Part shown: positions 26,559-35,755 of the stretch, piece after piece
Layout of the letters: each line of letters begins with the position of its first letter
Position numbering within the stretch: the first letter of the stretch is position 1
Position numbers and translations under genes: made by a program
Origin: JAVXCQ01 sp036659415
Lineage (GTDB): Bacteria; Bacillota; Negativicutes; Acidaminococcales; Acidaminococcaceae
Assembly (NCBI GenBank): GCA_036659415.1
Contig: JAVXCQ010000012.1
Coordinates: 1 to 62,872 of the forward strand
DNA: 62,872 bases
Direction: 5' to 3'
The notes under the pieces: model-generated
Seen by the model: only the letters and a program-made list of their open reading frames with translations
The model's database searches: none
What the model was told of the DNA's origin: nothing

Positions 26559-28166
26559 TTAGATAGCTTTCATCACGTCATCAATATATTTTTTAATTTT
26601 TTCTAATTTTTTACGCAAGTCTTTAATCTTGCTACCATCTCTGGTCGCTATTTGTTCTACCTTGTTGCGATATAGTAAATAGTCACGTTCTAGTGAACGC
26701 AGATAGCTACGCAACTCTTCCACTTCTGGAATATTCGAAACAATAGCCGAGGTTTCCATTTTCCAGTTAGTTCCCTCAATAATAACGCTATCGCCATATT
26801 GTGGAATAGCTGTGGCCGTTCCCAAATTTCTTTGCAAGGTTTCCGCAAAAACAGAAGCAGCATCATATTCCCCATGTACGACAAAAAAGGCTTGAGGCCG
26901 ATGTTCCATTTTTTCAAACCATTCCATCATTTGGTCTTTATCGGCGTGAGCTGAAAATCCTTGCATATTGACTATTTTTGCCGCTACGGCTATATCTTCG
27001 CCCATAATCTTGACCCGTTTAGCACCATCAATTAAACGGCGTCCCATACTGCCTTCAGCCTGAAAACCGGCAAAAACAATGGTACTATCCTTGCGCCACA
27101 AATTATGTTTGAGATGATGCAAAATACGCCCTGCATCCGCCATACCACTGGCAGAAATAATAATCATAGGGCTGTCCATGGTATTAATCATTCTCGATTC
27201 TTCTGGGGACTGTGTATAACGTACATTCGACATACGAATTAAGTTGCCACCCTGTTGTTTGTAAATACTTTGTGCTTCCTCATCATATTCACCAGGGTTA
27301 AGCAGCATCACCTGAGTAGCCTTCACCGCCATCGGACTATCAATGATGACAGGAATTTTGGGTAGTTTATTTTCATTCATTAATTTTTGTAAATAATAGA
27401 GCATAACTTGGGTACGACCCACGGCAAATGCAGGAATAACAACATTGCCGCCCCGTTCTACCGTTTCCTTGACAATATCACACAGCTCTGTTTCTCTGTC
27501 ATATTCCGGGTGCGTCCTATCACCATAGGTTGATTCCGTAATAATGAAATCAGCACCGGACGTTTGATGGGGGTCTTGCAAAATAGGTTGATCCGGTTGC
27601 CCCACATCACCTGTAAAAAGTAACTTCGTGCATTTGCCATTTTCTTCAACAAAAACATCAATGATGGCCGAACCTAAAATATGACCGGCCACCTCATAGC
27701 GGGCAGTAATCCCTGGAAAAATCTCTATATCTGCTTTAAAAGGATGTGTGGTGAAATGTTGCAAAGCCAAATAAGCATCATCAACCGTATACATAGGTTC
27801 TACGAAACTTTTACCGGCACGCAAGCCTTTCCGGTTAGCAAATTCTGCTTCTGACTCCTGAATATGAGCACTATCTGGTAATAAAATCTCGCATAATTCT
27901 TCTGTTACCTTAGTACAATGGACACGCCCAGTAAAGCCATATTTAACTAGCTTAGGAATTAAACCGCTATGGTCGATATGAGCATGGGTTAAAAGTACAG
28001 CATCAATACTGGCAGGGTTAAAAGCAAACTCCCGCTCATTAAAGGATTTTACCAATTTTGAACCCTGAAACATCCCGCAATCAATAAGAATTTTTTTGCC
28101 GTTAGCTTCCAATAAATGACAGGAACCTGTCACCATTCTGGTAGCGCCTAAAAAAGTAATCTTCAT
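26559..28166 (-). CDS. MBL-fold beta-CASP RNA hydrolase (Ysh1/CPSF-like)
   Basis: 535 aa predicted Zn-dependent ribonuclease. A metallo-beta-lactamase domain has HAHIDHSG; a beta-CASP domain has ESTYGDRTH and SASGMADAGRILHHL; the C-terminal RMMBL part has FSAHADKDQMMEWFE. About 70 C-terminal residues (SNIPEVEELRSYL onward) form a charged coiled-coil tail. This architecture is the bacterial CPSF-like exo/endonuclease rather than RNase J. SD TTGGAGGGA. Confidence 0.93.
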   Translation of the reverse strand: MKITFLGATRMVTGSCHLLEANGKKILIDCGMFQGSKLVKSFNEREFAFNPASIDAVLLTHAHIDHSGLIPKLVKYGFTGRVHCTKVTEELCEILLPDSAHIQESEAEFANRKGLRAGKSFVEPMYTVDDAYLALQHFTTHPFKADIEIFPGITARYEVAGHILGSAIIDVFVEENGKCTKLLFTGDVGQPDQPILQDPHQTSGADFIITESTYGDRTHPEYDRETELCDIVKETVERGGNVVIPAFAVGRTQVMLYYLQKLMNENKLPKIPVIIDSPMAVKATQVMLLNPGEYDEEAQSIYKQQGGNLIRMSNVRYTQSPEESRMINTMDSPMIIISASGMADAGRILHHLKHNLWRKDSTIVFAGFQAEGSMGRRLIDGAKRVKIMGEDIAVAAKIVNMQGFSAHADKDQMMEWFEKMEHRPQAFFVVHGEYDAASVFAETLQRNLGTATAIPQYGDSVIIEGTNWKMETSAIVSNIPEVEELRSYLRSLERDYLLYRNKVEQIATRDGSKIKDLRKKLEKIKKYIDDVMKAI

Positions 28167-28259
28167 TGACTAATCCCTCCAATATTCAAATTGTAGCTTC
28201 TTACTACCCCCATAGTCGTCTCTGGTCAGACCTTAAACCTGACAACTAGCTTCCCAGCT

Positions 28260-28697
28260 TTAAATCACTTTGGTGATTAATTGTTTTAATACCCTTTTAA
28301 AACATTCATCTTGCTCACTGGTTCTTTTGGCAGGCCCCCTAAGGCGACCGCCGGCATTACGAATTTTTTTAGCCGTATGCCGTGCTAATAAAAGTGCATC
28401 AATATTGTGCTCATTATATTCCATGCCATTTTGGCTCAAAACGAGCGCTCTTCTTGCCAAGCACATCGCCGCCAAACCATAGTCCTGCGTAATCACAAGA
28501 TCACCGGGTTGCAAAAGATTAACTAGTGCAAAATCCACGCTATCTGCACCCTTGGCGAAGACTAGGGTTTGTGCACCAGGCTTGGCAAAAACATGACAAG
28601 TATCACAAAGCAACAAACACTCTAAGCCAAAACTTTGTGCAATAGCTATCGTTGCGTCCACCACGGGACAACCGTCACCATCTATTAATATTCTCAT
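28260..28697 (-). CDS. YaiI/YqxD family protein (DUF188, PIN-like)
   Basis: 145 aa. The N-terminus MRILIDGDGCPVVD, DLVITQDYGLAAM and the C-terminal RLRGPAKRT are family signatures. The fold is related to PIN/NYN nucleases with conserved acidic residues; activity is unproven. SD AAGAGG. Followed 15 nt upstream (genomically rightward) by the YwbE-like gene, probably one transcript. Confidence 0.92.
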   Translation of the reverse strand: MRILIDGDGCPVVDATIAIAQSFGLECLLLCDTCHVFAKPGAQTLVFAKGADSVDFALVNLLQPGDLVITQDYGLAAMCLARRALVLSQNGMEYNEHNIDALLLARHTAKKIRNAGGRLRGPAKRTSEQDECFKRVLKQLITKVI

Positions 28698-28712
28698 GAA
28701 GACCTCTTTTGC

Positions 28713-28907
28713 CTAGCTAATAATTTCTTGTACTCTACCTATTGTGCCATCTACTAATCTAACCTTAATTCCCCGCGGGTGCTTTGCAGAATTGGTTAAA
28801 ATATCTTTGACAATACCTTCTGTTAATTGACCTGTTCGTTGATGTTCTTTCTTTACCACTTTTACTTTTGTTCCCGGTGGCACTGCACTTCTAATCGTTC
28901 CCTGCAT
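28713..28907 (-). CDS. YwbE family protein
   Basis: 64 aa, normal for the family. GTKVKVVKKEHQRTGQLTEG, then TNSAKHPRGIKVRL and a C-terminal VQEII are the family pattern (small beta-rich protein, function unknown). SD AGGAAA. First gene of a two-gene unit with the YaiI-like gene. Confidence 0.92.
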   Translation of the reverse strand: MQGTIRSAVPPGTKVKVVKKEHQRTGQLTEGIVKDILTNSAKHPRGIKVRLVDGTIGRVQEIIS

Positions 28908-29020
28908 AGCATTTCCTTTCTTCTACGTAATCTAATATTATCTCCTACTATATAACTTCGTCATTAATAATAAATTTCCTGCGTCTTTAGCTAGCTAATA
29001 CTATCCGTAAAAGGTTCCAA

Positions 29021-29058
29021 CGGCAAAAGGGAGCAGCGCGCTTAAGCGAACTACTCCC
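29021..29058 (-). terminator. Terminator after murB
   Basis: GGGAG / CTCCC stem with inner CGCTTAAGCG, followed on the minus strand by TTTT. It lies about 38 nt past the murB stop. The rest of 28908-29095 shows no gene. Confidence 0.7.
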
Positions 29059-29095
29059 ACCTTACTGTTTTTATTGATATTACGTTCCTGCCTTA

Positions 29096-30004
29096 TTACT
29101 CTCCAAACACTCTTACTTCCGGTTCTAACCAGACACCGGACGCCGCCAATACTTTATTTTGGACCTCGCTGATTAATTGCAACACATCCGCCGCCGTTGC
29201 ATCACCTACATTAACTACAAACCCGGCGTGTTTAGTTGACACTTGTGCACCACCGACTTGGTAGCCTTTAAGGCCAGTTGTTTCAATCAAAGTACCAGCA
29301 TAATTTCCTACTGGTCGTTTAAACATACTACCGGCATTAGGTAAATCTAACGGTTGCTTGGTTATTCTGCGTTTAGTGAAATCAGCCATTTTAGCACTAA
29401 TAATGTCACTCTCACCCTGAGTCAATTGTAGCGTGATTTCCGTTACAATATATCCGCTAGTTTGTAGCGAGCTTGTGCGATAGCCAAAAGCCAGTTCAGC
29501 CGGTGTTAGCACTGCCACGCTGCCATCCGGTTTAAGCACAGTAACCTCACTAACAATCTGTTGCATAGTCCCATCATAGGCGCCAGCATTCATGAAGACG
29601 GCTCCACCGATGCTACCCGGAATACCCACAGCAAATTCCATACCAGTTAAGGAATACTTGGCGGCTTGAGCCGCCACCGTAGCCAAAGACAAACCAGCAC
29701 CAGCTTGAAGCTTAGTGCCTATGCACGTAATTGTTTTAAGGGCATTGCCCAATTTGACTACTACGCCCCGAATACCTTGATCCTTCACCAACACATTGGA
29801 ACCATTACCCAAAATGATTAAAGGTAACGCTCGCCTATGTGCTTCTGCCACAATTAAAGCTAAAGTGCTTGCGTCCTGTGGTATTACCAAAAGATCCGCT
29901 GGTCCACCGATACGAAAAGAAGTATGCAGCTTCATCGACTCCGCTTCACGCACCTCACCCACTTTGTGCTCCCGTAGCCAAGCGGAAAAATTTACAAGCA
30001 CCAT
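29096..30004 (-). CDS. murB: UDP-N-acetylenolpyruvoylglucosamine reductase
   Basis: Reduces UDP-GlcNAc-enolpyruvate to UDP-MurNAc in peptidoglycan synthesis, FAD-dependent. 302 aa from ATG 30004 (a TTG at 30016 overlaps the previous gene). FAD motifs: SFRIGGPADLLVIP, ILGNGSNVLVKD, GIPGSIGGAVFMNAGAYDG. YRTSSLQ and PNAGSMFKRP hold the active-site Ser, and the C-terminal Glu motif is WLEPEVR. This is a type II MurB lacking the E. coli insertions. Downstream of ylbF by 1 nt. Confidence 0.96.
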   Translation of the reverse strand: MVLVNFSAWLREHKVGEVREAESMKLHTSFRIGGPADLLVIPQDASTLALIVAEAHRRALPLIILGNGSNVLVKDQGIRGVVVKLGNALKTITCIGTKLQAGAGLSLATVAAQAAKYSLTGMEFAVGIPGSIGGAVFMNAGAYDGTMQQIVSEVTVLKPDGSVAVLTPAELAFGYRTSSLQTSGYIVTEITLQLTQGESDIISAKMADFTKRRITKQPLDLPNAGSMFKRPVGNYAGTLIETTGLKGYQVGGAQVSTKHAGFVVNVGDATAADVLQLISEVQNKVLAASGVWLEPEVRVFGE

Positions 30005-30005
30005 C

Positions 30006-30344
30006 TTATTCGCCAACAGCTTCTTTGACTACATCGCCAATGGTTTTAGAAATATCATTCAATAACATCTGAAAACGCATTTCTGCTTGAATATATTCCA
30101 CAGCGGTTTTATTCAGGCTCAAAACTTCATACAGCTTTTGTACCTTTTCAATTTTAGTTTTATCCGGTTCTTGCCCTGTTAGTTGAGCCATTTCTAATTC
30201 GCGTCTTTGTGCATTAAAATCTTTAACCAATTCTTCTGCTGACTTATCCGCCGCCAAGGTGGTTTTTACTTCCGCCATTCTTTTGAATTCTTGGCTTTCG
30301 CGCATAGCTTTGGCCAAATCATTAGCTACATCATATACATTCAT
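30006..30344 (-). CDS. YlbF/YmcA family protein
   Basis: 112 aa from ATG 30344 (SD AGAGGTG, 6 nt; an earlier GTG lies within the SD). Helical DUF964-type protein: MNVYDVANDLAKAMRES at the start, then a long coiled-coil region and a conserved FQMLLNDISKTIGDVV tail. Bacillus homologues form the Y-complex affecting RNase Y; a role here is inferred only. Upstream of and nearly touching murB. Confidence 0.88.
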   Translation of the reverse strand: MNVYDVANDLAKAMRESQEFKRMAEVKTTLAADKSAEELVKDFNAQRRELEMAQLTGQEPDKTKIEKVQKLYEVLSLNKTAVEYIQAEMRFQMLLNDISKTIGDVVKEAVGE

Positions 30345-30436
30345 ATTCTTCACCTCTAAATTATTTTTGTTGGCGTCTGGGCATTTGCTCCGACAGCAAA
30401 CATTTTACCATATTTACGCTATTTTAGAAAGTCCGC

Positions 30437-31477
30437 TTAAGATAACTCTGCCAACGGTTTATTTAGCAATTGATATTTGTTAGCACTATCATAATCAAAA
30501 TGCCACCATTCCATTTCGCTAATAGTAAACCCTTCACTCAGCATTTGTTGTTGCAAAAAATCTCGTTGCCAGCGTTGCAAAGAGGTGCCGCCGTTGAAGC
30601 TACTATATTGACGTGGTGAAGGCTCATCAAACCCGCTAATCATGGCCAGTTGCTTACCTGTAGCTAATTCGTACAGCCCCACATCAATGGACATTCCCGT
30701 ATTATGACTATAGCCTTCTTCCGGCTTCGGCAACATATATTTGTTTTTGGCCGGTAAAGCCTCATAGGCTAAAGCGGAAATCTGCCAAGGGCGATAAGCC
30801 TCCCACACAACCAAACCATAGCCGTAAGACGCCAGTTTTTTCTGTACCTTCTGTAAAGCCGTTGCCGCTGTCTTATCCAAATAAACTTTCTTTTCCACGT
30901 ACAAGGGTGCGCCAAACAAATTGTTGGCACCAGCATAACGCAAATCATATTTTAAATTGCTCACTATTGTCGCCAAATTAACCAGCTCAGCCCGATGAGT
31001 GGCAGTTTGCACCGGAAATGCTACTTTAGCCGCAGCCCCTCGTATTTGCTCCCAAGTTTGCTCCAATTTTAACCTGTTGGGTTCGCCCTTTTCTTCACCA
31101 AAGAACTTGCGGGTATACCGATTTCCCCCCACATTACAACTAATACCGTATCCGTCTTTGTCCCGCTCAAACTTTACTGTGCTTTCGGCATTGGTCATAG
31201 GGCCTGTTTCTCTTAGCCGATAGACATCATAACGCTCTTTAACAAGAGGGAAAGCATTGCTCTTAGTATACGCTTGATCTTCCGGTAAATAACGATACAG
31301 TATTTCCAGATGCCCAGCTTGCTCTCGCACTAACAGTTGTTCCCCATTACCTGCGTACAAGCCCAATAAATATTGTTCATCCACCTGGGTTGCTTGTGGT
31401 TTCAGTCCACTGGCTGCACAAGGCAAAATACCAACAACGCAGAAACAAAGTAGAATTAAGCATAAACATTTTTTCAT
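30437..31477 (-). CDS. Exported D-alanyl-D-alanine dipeptidase (VanX/DdpX family) with extra N-terminal domain
   Basis: 346 aa from ATG 31477 (SD GGAGGAAA, 8 nt, inside the end of dpaL). A signal peptide (MKKCLCLILLCFCVVGILPC) and about 130 residues of unrecognised sequence precede the peptidase domain. The domain has YDLRYAGANNLFG, WEAYRPW, the Zn motif SHNTGMSIDVG and EWWHFDY (catalytic Glu and third Zn ligand). Predicted to cleave D-Ala-D-Ala or related dipeptides outside the cytoplasm. There are no vancomycin-resistance genes around, so a cell-wall recycling or nutrient role is likely. Confidence 0.92.
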   Translation of the reverse strand: MKKCLCLILLCFCVVGILPCAASGLKPQATQVDEQYLLGLYAGNGEQLLVREQAGHLEILYRYLPEDQAYTKSNAFPLVKERYDVYRLRETGPMTNAESTVKFERDKDGYGISCNVGGNRYTRKFFGEEKGEPNRLKLEQTWEQIRGAAAKVAFPVQTATHRAELVNLATIVSNLKYDLRYAGANNLFGAPLYVEKKVYLDKTAATALQKVQKKLASYGYGLVVWEAYRPWQISALAYEALPAKNKYMLPKPEEGYSHNTGMSIDVGLYELATGKQLAMISGFDEPSPRQYSSFNGGTSLQRWQRDFLQQQMLSEGFTISEMEWWHFDYDSANKYQLLNKPLAELS

Positions 31478-31479
31478 GA

Positions 31480-32691
31480 TTAAAATTTCCTCCGGTAGTC
31501 GATAGGGAAACTGCCACCCCAAACTATATCCCTGTAAGCATCCGCAAGAATATCACCCTCGGTATTAAACAGCAACAAAACAGAATCTTTGTTTAAACCT
31601 AGATCGGTTTTAAGATTATGAAATTTTTCTAATAGACCTAGCACGCCGCCGCCAATAGCGCCGGCCGGTCCAGCCACCAGCTTCGGGTCGCCAGTCAAAG
31701 GGTTGCCCCACAAACGCATCCCCAGTGCCGCCACTTCCTCTTTGCAGCTAAAACAAAAACTACTGTAGTTTTTAAGAATGGTCCAGGCTAAAGGATTGCA
31801 TTCACCACAAGCCAAGCCTGACATAATCGTCGCTAAGTCCCCAGTCACATTGCAAGGCGTGCCACTAATAAAAGACCGGTAAAAACAATTAGCCGTAGCT
31901 GGTTCAAGAATTGTGAATAAAGCCTTTTGTCCACCACTGGTAGCAAAAGCCGCTTGCACGGCAGCTGCCATTGATCCTACCCCTGCCTGCACAAAAACGT
32001 GAGTGGGAACTGCCGGCAAAGCGTCCAAAGCTTCTGCTGCCATGGTTGTATACCCCTGCATAATCCATAGCGGCACATCGGCGTAACCTGGTAGAGCAGT
32101 GTCTTGAATTAAAACCCACTTATTAGCTACCGCATCGCGAGCCAACAATTTAACCGTTTCATCATAATTAACATTTGTAATTTTAACTGTCGCCCCTTCA
32201 CGTTTAATAGCAGCCACTCGTTCGGGAGCTGACCCTTGCGGCATATACACTACTGCTGCAAAACCCAGTAATCTGCTCATCCAGGCCAAACCCCTGCCAT
32301 GATTACCGGTGCTAGCCGTGGCAAAAGTTAATTGCCCCAGTTCTGACTTAACTTCCTCCGAAGCTAAGAAATCAAAGCCGGCACGCTCAATAGGCAGACC
32401 CATTTTTTGCGCCAAATAACACCCCATGGCATAGGAAGCACCCAAAGCCTTAAAACTTTGCAAACCAAAGCGAGCCGCCTCATCCTTTACATAAATATTT
32501 TTAACACCTAACCAAGTAGCTAAACCTGGCAATTCCACTAATGGTGTTGGGTGATAATACCCCCACATACTTTTATGAAAAGCTCTGACCTTTTTAATAT
32601 TTTCTTGAGTAAACGGCTTTAAACACTCACCCTCTGCTCTAGCCGGTGTATTTTTTGCTAATTCCAATGTTAATGCTGCCACTTTGCTCAC
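31480..32691 (-). CDS. dpaL: Diaminopropionate ammonia-lyase
   Basis: PLP enzyme (fold II) converting 2,3-diaminopropionate to pyruvate and ammonia; 403 aa, family length. PLP lysine in FGLQSFKALGASYA, phosphate-binding and substrate loops STGNHGRGLAW, and a C-terminal VAGPAGAIGGG are all present. The GTG start at 32691 overlaps the stop of a 52-codon ORF (GTGA). It precedes the exported dipeptidase gene by 2 nt, so the three form an operon. Confidence 0.95.
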   Translation of the reverse strand: MSKVAALTLELAKNTPARAEGECLKPFTQENIKKVRAFHKSMWGYYHPTPLVELPGLATWLGVKNIYVKDEAARFGLQSFKALGASYAMGCYLAQKMGLPIERAGFDFLASEEVKSELGQLTFATASTGNHGRGLAWMSRLLGFAAVVYMPQGSAPERVAAIKREGATVKITNVNYDETVKLLARDAVANKWVLIQDTALPGYADVPLWIMQGYTTMAAEALDALPAVPTHVFVQAGVGSMAAAVQAAFATSGGQKALFTILEPATANCFYRSFISGTPCNVTGDLATIMSGLACGECNPLAWTILKNYSSFCFSCKEEVAALGMRLWGNPLTGDPKLVAGPAGAIGGGVLGLLEKFHNLKTDLGLNKDSVLLLFNTEGDILADAYRDIVWGGSFPIDYRRKF

Positions 32692-32846
32692 CCTTTCTTC
32701 ATATTTTGAAAGTGATTAATCACCACTATTAACACCACGATCACCATACCAATATCAGCCATTCTATTGCCGCCAATATTTTCTTCCCGTAATAATCCGA
32801 AATACATAGCAACTAGGACCATAATAGCCAAACTTTTGTGACCCAT
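32688..32846 (-). CDS. Small membrane protein (52 aa) coupled to dpaL
   Basis: A short ORF with a good SD (AGGGGG, 8 nt) and ATG at 32846. The sequence has two hydrophobic stretches (LAIMVLVAMYFGLL and IGMVIVVLIVVI) around a short polar turn. Its TGA overlaps the dpaL GTG. Not recognised. The good start signals and coupling argue that it is translated. Confidence 0.7.
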   Translation of the reverse strand: MGHKSLAIMVLVAMYFGLLREENIGGNRMADIGMVIVVLIVVINHFQNMKKG

Positions 32847-32869
32847 TAGTGTTCCCCCTTTTAATTATG

Positions 32870-32895
32870 CAAAAAACCCGACTATTAGCCGGGTC
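32870..32895 (-). terminator. Terminator after the nitrilase-family gene
   Basis: ACCCG / CGGGT stem with inner CTA/TAG pairing, followed on the minus strand by TTTTTT. Confidence 0.8.
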
Positions 32896-32900
32896 TAAAA

Positions 32901-33680
32901 CTACTTGGCAAATAATTCCGGACGTATATCTGCTAGCGCATTAATTCTTTTGCGTACATGGATAATAGTCGCTAAATCTATAGCACCGGTGATAATACCG
33001 GCATCCCCACTACCTTCTGTCACAATACTACCATCAGGTGCTACAATCATCGAATGCCCATAGAAAGATTCACCTTTGAAAGTCCCGACGCAATTAACCG
33101 CACAAATATAAATGCCATTTTCCATCGCTCTGGCTTGCAAAAGTAGCCGCCAGACATCGCCACGCATTTCCGGCCACTCTGCCGGCACAAAAATAACCTG
33201 CGCTCCTTTCAAGGCCAATCTTCTAAACAATTCCGGAAACCGCAGATCATAACAAATAGCCGTAGCACAGCTCGCCTCACCTAATTGATAGGTTTCATAG
33301 CTCGCCCCGGCCGCAAAAAAATTCTCCTCGTGAAATAAACCAAAAAGGTGCATTTTGCTGTACAAGGAAACAATCGCACCCTCACGATTCACCGCAATCG
33401 CCGTATTATAAATTTTCCCCTCTAACCGTAGTGGCACAGAACCAGCAATCACGGCACACTTATGTTGCTGAGCCAAGGCTTGTACCCGTTGTACAACTGG
33501 CCCCGTCAGCTCCTCTGCTTCCATTTCTAACCGGCTCAGGGAATATCCTGTCGTCCAAATCTCCGGCATCAAAACAATATCGTTACCTACCACCGCTTGC
33601 TGTAATAGCTCAAGTCCATTTTCTACGTTAGCAGTCTTATTTTTTTCTTGTATGTTCATTTGTACCAAGGCTATTTTCAT
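32901..33680 (-). CDS. Carbon-nitrogen hydrolase (nitrilase superfamily, omega-amidase-like)
   Basis: 259 aa from ATG 33680 (SD GGAGGTAAG). The Glu-Lys-Cys triad is visible: E in LMPEIWT, K in LYSKMHLF, C in AICYDLRFPE. Related to omega-amidases that hydrolyse alpha-keto acid amides; the actual substrate cannot be fixed. The gene starts inside the end of yqeG (44-nt overlap) and ends the two-component operon. Confidence 0.92.
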   Translation of the reverse strand: MKIALVQMNIQEKNKTANVENGLELLQQAVVGNDIVLMPEIWTTGYSLSRLEMEAEELTGPVVQRVQALAQQHKCAVIAGSVPLRLEGKIYNTAIAVNREGAIVSLYSKMHLFGLFHEENFFAAGASYETYQLGEASCATAICYDLRFPELFRRLALKGAQVIFVPAEWPEMRGDVWRLLLQARAMENGIYICAVNCVGTFKGESFYGHSMIVAPDGSIVTEGSGDAGIITGAIDLATIIHVRKRINALADIRPELFAK

Positions 33681-34200
33681 CAAAGCTTACCTCCGGCATA
33701 ATTCCTTTTTTTAGCATTACGTTAATTAACAAGGCTTCTACTCGCCGCGTTAAACGCGTTGCCACAAATTCTTTGCGTGATAAAGACTCCACCCATAATA
33801 CTTTAAACCCCATTTTATTAGCACCCAAGACATCAGTCATAATTTGATCCCCAATGACTAGCACCTGCTGCCGATTTTGCTGAGCTAAATATTTTAGTGC
33901 TCTTTTAAAACCAAACCCAAAAGGCTTAATGGCCCAACCAACACAAGGAACTTCAAGGCTTTTACTAATAATTTGCAGACGCTGTCCCCCATTATTAGAA
34001 ACCAAAATTATTTTAAACCCTGCCGTTTTCACCTGCTGTAGCCACCCAATATTAGCGGCAACAGGCAGGTCGGCATCCCATGGTAATAAAGTGTTATCCA
34101 CATCTAAGATGATAGTTGTTATTCCTTGTTGTCGAAGCCATTCTACTGGTATTTGATCAATTTGCGCACACCGGTAGTCTGGACAAAATAAATTAATCAC
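33637..34200 (-). CDS. YqeG family HAD-type phosphatase
   Basis: 187 aa from the GTG at 34200 (SD AGAGGT, 6 nt). The HAD motifs are DVDNTLLPWD (nucleophile Asp), LVSNN and GDQIMTDVLGANKMGF. Short family without a cap domain, often called HAD IIIA. Substrate unknown; some homologues act on phosphatidylglycerophosphate (from memory). Lies between the histidine kinase (10 nt) and the nitrilase gene (overlap). Confidence 0.9.
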   Translation of the reverse strand: MINLFCPDYRCAQIDQIPVEWLRQQGITTIILDVDNTLLPWDADLPVAANIGWLQQVKTAGFKIILVSNNGGQRLQIISKSLEVPCVGWAIKPFGFGFKRALKYLAQQNRQQVLVIGDQIMTDVLGANKMGFKVLWVESLSRKEFVATRLTRRVEALLINVMLKKGIMPEVSFDENSLGTNEHTRKK

Positions 34201-34210
34201 ATTTATACCT

Positions 34211-35755
34211 CTATAACTGCTTATTGGCAAAAGTTATTTCAAATCTAGTGCCAGCACCTAGTGTACTATGAACCACGACTTCAGCAGCATGCATTCTAAT
34301 AATTTCCTTGGCTATAGCCAGACCTAATCCTGTACCAGGAATATTACGGCAATGGGACTTATCCACTTTGTAAAAACGTTCCCAAATATACGGAATATCT
34401 TCCTCCGGAATACCTGGACCGTGATCTTCAACTGCGAGTACAACCTCTTGTTTTTCATTTTTATATACTTCCAAGAGAATAATACCGTCAGTTGGTGAAT
34501 ATTTAATGGCATTATCGCCAAGTATCATCACTAACTGTACTAGGCGATCACCATTACCAAAGACAATGGCTGTTTCATCCGCCCGAATATTCAGCTTAAT
34601 ATTACGTTGAGCTGCACTTACCATGAGCATTTCTGAAACATTGCGCACAATATGCGTAAGCGGTATTTCTTCCGGTTCTGCTTTTTCACTGATTTGCAAA
34701 CGACTGACATCTAAAAGCTCTTTGATTAAGCGTTCCAAGCGTACCGTTTCTTCGTTAATCAAATTACGATAGCGTTCTATCATACTAGGATCAGTAACAG
34801 TACCATCACAAATAGCTTCATTGTAGCCTCTGATAATAGTAATGGGCGTCCGTAATTCATGGGAAACATTCGCTACAAAATCACGACGCAATTTTTCCAT
34901 TTTTTTAGTTTTTTCCACAAAAACTTCTAAATCCGAGCTTAAAGAATTGAGGGAATTACCTAACTCTGCTATTTCATCTTCCCCTACTACTGCAATTTTG
35001 CGACTATAGTCACCATCTGCAATCGCAGAAGCACTATCTTTCATGAAAATAAGGGGCTGTACAATCGTTTTGGAGAGCCGACGTACCAAAAACAAACTTA
35101 AAATCAACGCCACCACACCGACCATGGCCGTATAAATGTAAATATCTTTTAAAAATTTATCCAAACCACTAATAGGCGCCGCCAATAACATCGCCCCGTG
35201 AGCTTTACTAACCTCTTCTCCTAAGGGAACCCCTACCAGCAGTACCTGCTCTTTGTAATAAGGATGAAAAATGCGCGAATTAACAGGACGTCCTTCGTAG
35301 ACATCCTGTAAGACCGACCGCACCTTTTTGGAAATTTGGCCGGATTGTTTAATTTCTTTACCCAAGGTTGCTATTTCCAGTCGTTCATTAGCTTCTTCGT
35401 TGGCAAAGTCACCAAAATCTTCTTTTCTTCTATTGGCAAACTCGTCCTCTGTTTCAGGCCCTGCCTGCGAAGCGGCCACCAGCTCATACTTGTCGTCGAA
35501 AAGCCAAATGCGCGCCCCAATGAGCCGATCCACTGAAGCTAAATAGCGATTAACAGTAATTAAATTGGCATCACGGCGAATAAAATAATCGGCAATAACC
35601 GCAACTTCACTACCTTTAAGATAGAGCTCTTTTTCCTTTTCCTTGAAAAAATAATCTGTAATCAAATAGGACATACCGATGGTAACACCCACAATAATTA
35701 CCGCAATCAAAGCCATAAACCCATACATTAGCCTTGTGCTTAAGGACTTATTCAC
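34211..35755 (-). CDS. Membrane sensor histidine kinase
   Basis: 514 aa. Two membrane helices (about residues 10-32 and 200-220) bracket an extracytoplasmic sensor of about 165 residues. HAMP, HisKA with the phospho-acceptor His in VSHELRTP (near residue 300) and HATPase_c (GDNAIKYSP N-box, DHGPGIPEED, GTGLGLAIAKEI) follow. Layout resembles PhoR/ResE-type kinases; the signal is unknown. Overlaps the response regulator gene by 4 nt. Confidence 0.95.
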   Translation of the reverse strand: MNKSLSTRLMYGFMALIAVIIVGVTIGMSYLITDYFFKEKEKELYLKGSEVAVIADYFIRRDANLITVNRYLASVDRLIGARIWLFDDKYELVAASQAGPETEDEFANRRKEDFGDFANEEANERLEIATLGKEIKQSGQISKKVRSVLQDVYEGRPVNSRIFHPYYKEQVLLVGVPLGEEVSKAHGAMLLAAPISGLDKFLKDIYIYTAMVGVVALILSLFLVRRLSKTIVQPLIFMKDSASAIADGDYSRKIAVVGEDEIAELGNSLNSLSSDLEVFVEKTKKMEKLRRDFVANVSHELRTPITIIRGYNEAICDGTVTDPSMIERYRNLINEETVRLERLIKELLDVSRLQISEKAEPEEIPLTHIVRNVSEMLMVSAAQRNIKLNIRADETAIVFGNGDRLVQLVMILGDNAIKYSPTDGIILLEVYKNEKQEVVLAVEDHGPGIPEEDIPYIWERFYKVDKSHCRNIPGTGLGLAIAKEIIRMHAAEVVVHSTLGAGTRFEITFANKQL

